NCBI GenBank assembly: GCA_016204155.1
Contig: JACQLG010000005.1
Span: 1-5,042 of the forward strand
Length of the DNA stretch: 5,042 bases
Reading direction: 5' to 3'
DNA from: Candidatus Niyogiibacteriota bacterium
Lineage (GTDB): Bacteria; Patescibacteriota; Minisyncoccia; 1-14-0-10-42-19
Shown: positions 3,985 through 5,042 of the stretch, one piece after another
How positions within the stretch are numbered: position 1 is the stretch's first letter
How the letters are laid out: each line of letters begins with the position of its first letter
Translations under genes and position numbers: made by a program
Notes under the pieces: model-generated
What the model saw: the letters and a program-made list of their open reading frames with translations, nothing else
What the model was told of the DNA's origin: nothing
Databases searched by the model: none

Positions 3985-4274
3985 TTCGTATCTCGTCTTG
4001 AAACAAATGAGTGAAATTCTTCCAAGAGTTTTTTCCGCTCATCGGGCGTAAACTTCTTTTTTCGTTTCTCTTCAAGCTCGCTCACGTCCCGATCAAACCT
4101 TTCCTTCCACTTTTTAGGCATTTTCATACGGAAATACTCGATATTCAAACCGGAAAAAAACCGATCGATTTCTGCATCGCTAAACCCACCCTCCCGAAGC
4201 GTCTGCATCCATCCGGGGACCGCGTCATCGGGAACCCGTAACTCTCCAGATTTCTTATTCGGCGTCTGTTCCAT
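3981..4274 (-). CDS. Unknown small charged protein translationally coupled to proS
   Basis: The 97-residue protein is very rich in Lys, Arg, Glu and Asp, apparently almost all helical, with no transmembrane segment or signal peptide. Visible blocks are VPGWMQTLREGGFSDAEIDRF (19-39, shortened in function terms to a GW plus helix) and a basic-acidic helical C-terminal half with FTPDERKKLLEEF (75-87). Its TGA overlaps the proS ATG by the 4-nt ATGA arrangement, so the two are co-transcribed and probably translationally coupled. That makes the frame credible despite its small size. No Shine-Dalgarno is seen; a weak -10-like TATGAA ends 7 nt before the ATG at 4274, consistent with a leaderless start. 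I do not recognise the family. It does not resemble YbaK/ProX-type editing proteins. Confidence 0.7.
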   Translation of the reverse strand: MEQTPNKKSGELRVPDDAVPGWMQTLREGGFSDAEIDRFFSGLNIEYFRMKMPKKWKERFDRDVSELEEKRKKKFTPDERKKLLEEFHSFVSRRDTK

Positions 4275-4300
4275 ACGTTAATTCATAGTAGCGCCGCCGC

Positions 4301-4334
4301 AAAAAAAAGAAAAGAGTCCCGCCATGGCGGGACT
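4301..4334 (-). terminator. Intrinsic terminator overlapping the zinc-ribbon gene stop
   Basis: A perfect 20-nt palindrome AGTCCCGCCATGGCGGGACT (4315-4334) is followed on the minus strand by CTTTTCTTTTTTTTG (4314-4300). The stop codon TAG of the upstream gene (4335-4333) is partly inside the stem. The T-tract orientation fits termination of minus-strand transcription. This insulates the proS operon from the zinc-ribbon gene. Confidence 0.88.
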
Positions 4335-4602
4335 AATCGGTTGCGATAATTTCGTCGCTTTCTTCAAAAAGAACCATAGGAGCAAAAAACGCGGAAATAT
4401 GTATTCCTTCAACCGCGAAACTACACTTCATGCACCCAAGCACGTTTTCGTCATTAGGATGCAAAGACGCTGGCCCAAGGCATATCCTACAGACCAACAC
4501 CATGCTTTCCTGCCATTTTTCCGGATCAGGCAGTTCCGAACGAATGCTATCGGGGCCGAACTTATTTATGAGTTCCTCAAACGATAGAGGTGTCTTTCCC
4601 AT
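4333..4602 (-). CDS. Small zinc-ribbon-like protein, unknown function
   Basis: The 89-residue protein has two CxxC pairs, VCRIC (37-41) and GCMKC (56-60), 15 residues apart, the usual layout of a small zinc ribbon. Around it are an acidic N-terminal helix region (LSFEELINKFGPDSI, 6-20) and a hydrophobic C-terminal part (IHISAFFAPMVLF, 67-79) ending in acidic residues. The zinc ligands suggest nucleic-acid or protein binding, but no specific role can be read. The start at 4602 is supported by GGAGG 5 nt upstream, and the end by a strong terminator overlapping the stop codon, so this is a complete single-gene unit. I do not recognise the family. Confidence 0.72.
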   Translation of the reverse strand: MGKTPLSFEELINKFGPDSIRSELPDPEKWQESMVLVCRICLGPASLHPNDENVLGCMKCSFAVEGIHISAFFAPMVLFEESDEIIATD

Positions 4603-4605
4603 GCG

Positions 4606-4612
4606 CTCCTCC
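4606..4612 (-). promoter_or_regulatory. Strong Shine-Dalgarno of the zinc-ribbon gene
   Basis: GGAGGAG on the minus strand; the GGAGG part ends 5 nt before the ATG at 4602. It is the strongest ribosome binding site in the window and fixes this start. Confidence 0.8.
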
Positions 4613-4649
4613 GCTAATGTGCTGTTTCCGAGGATACGCGAATACCCGC

Positions 4650-4678
4650 AATAAAAGCAAGAGCACCTTGTTCATCAA
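4650..4678 (-). promoter_or_regulatory. Candidate promoter of the zinc-ribbon gene
   Basis: TTGATG (4678-4673; 4/6), a 17-nt spacer and TTTATT (4655-4650; 4/6) would give a leader of about 40 nt containing the Shine-Dalgarno. A TATAAG hexamer at 4712-4707 is an alternative -10 but has no good -35. The 4613-4738 stretch otherwise holds nothing I can identify. Confidence 0.3.
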
Positions 4679-4738
4679 GACGCTCTTTCGAAAAAATCCA
4701 ATTTTTCTTATACGAGATTCCTCACCCTCCATCCACGG

Positions 4739-4781
4739 AAAAAGAAAAAGCCCGCCAGAGGTTTTGTGGACCAATGACGGG
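4739..4781 (-). terminator. Intrinsic terminator of the right-edge gene
   Basis: On the minus strand CCCGTCA (4781-4775) pairs with TGGCGGG (4757-4751), seven pairs including one wobble, with an inner GGT/ACC stem. CTTTTTCTTTTT (4750-4739) follows. It lies 27 nt downstream of the stop codon at 4811-4809 and separates that gene from the zinc-ribbon gene. Confidence 0.8.
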
Positions 4782-4808
4782 GGCAGTAGGGTGCCGGCCC
4801 TGTTGCGA

Positions 4809-5042
4809 CTACTGCGTCAGTGCGATGAGCGCGCGCGGGAGAACGCTCTCCGCCTGTCGCCTTAGAAACGAACGAATGAACGCCTCGAGCTCGATAAGCG
4901 CATCGCTGCGGTTCACGTAGATGATCTCATGAACCACTCCGGGATTGCCCCGAATGAGACGGCTGATGCGCCGCTCGGTTATGCGTTCCCGGTGGCAGAG
5001 AAGCACCACCGGCTTCGCCGCGTGATACGCCATCTCGACTTC
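4809..5042 (-). CDS. Partial CDS, C-terminal part of a nucleoside 2-deoxyribosyltransferase-like protein
   Basis: The frame is open from the right edge of the window to a TAG at 4811-4809, giving 77 C-terminal residues; the N-terminus lies outside. The Met at 5033 is probably internal, because the three codons before it (E-V-E) extend the conserved motif. EVEMAYHAAKPVVLLC followed by RRISRLIRGNPG and a terminal helix matches the C-terminal half of the nucleoside 2-deoxyribosyltransferase / 2-deoxynucleoside 5-phosphate N-hydrolase fold. In that family a catalytic Glu precedes an A-Y-A...GKPV strand and a later L-S-x-x-I-x-G-N-P segment. The Glu before M-A-Y is the candidate catalytic residue. 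Such enzymes act in nucleotide salvage or clean-up. The G normally before KPV is absent. Family assignment is from pattern memory on a fragment, so it is moderate. Confidence 0.62.
   Translation of the reverse strand, partial: EVEMAYHAAKPVVLLCHRERITERRISRLIRGNPGVVHEIIYVNRSDALIELEAFIRSFLRRQAESVLPRALIALTQ

Noticed and set aside
4577..4774. 65-codon minus-strand frame between the right-edge gene and the zinc-ribbon gene
   Set aside because: It starts inside the terminator of the upstream gene, overlaps the zinc-ribbon gene and its Shine-Dalgarno, and has no ribosome binding site or recognisable domain.
1..5042. CRISPR array, tRNA, rRNA, riboswitch or T-box
   Set aside because: No regularly spaced repeats, no cloverleaf or T-loop GTTC pattern in context, and no long structured leader before proS; the gap before the 97-residue gene is under 30 nt after the terminator.

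Overview
The window looks like part of a small-genome bacterium, most plausibly a member of the Candidate Phyla Radiation (Patescibacteria/Parcubacteria). The reasons are a 420-residue prolyl-tRNA synthetase without the usual inserted editing domain but with a four-cysteine knuckle in its place, several very small proteins of unknown function, and -10 boxes sitting 6-9 nt from start codons (predicted leaderless mRNAs). This placement is inference. TGA is used as a stop codon by three genes, so the UGA=Gly code of Gracilibacteria/Absconditabacteria does not apply. Every gene I can support is on the minus strand, so transcription runs from high to low coordinates.

Right part (about 2700-5042, G+C roughly 50-60% in hand-counted lines): the 3' part of a nucleoside 2-deoxyribosyltransferase-like gene entering from the right edge, its terminator, an 89-residue zinc-ribbon-like protein with a strong Shine-Dalgarno and a terminator overlapping its stop codon, then a two-gene operon of an unknown 97-residue protein coupled by a 4-nt ATGA overlap to proS.

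Left part (about 145-2640, clearly AT-richer): an accessory block. In transcription order it holds a two-helix membrane protein with an extracytoplasmic domain, a membrane-anchored winged-helix protein, and a toxin-antitoxin pair made of a Panacea (DUF4065/SocA-like) antitoxin and a RelE-fold toxin. A final gene of 48 visible codons runs off the left edge.

The most notable structure is a gap-free 70-bp direct repeat (224-293 and 1313-1382) bracketing the toxin-antitoxin pair. Each copy carries a terminator-like hairpin plus the last eight codons and stop of the winged-helix gene. The right copy belongs to the intact gene; the left copy is an orphan remnant. This is the footprint expected if the toxin-antitoxin cassette was inserted at, or recombined into, the 3' end of the winged-helix gene. 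A third copy of the hairpin follows proS, so the left half is divided into units that each end in nearly the same hairpin.
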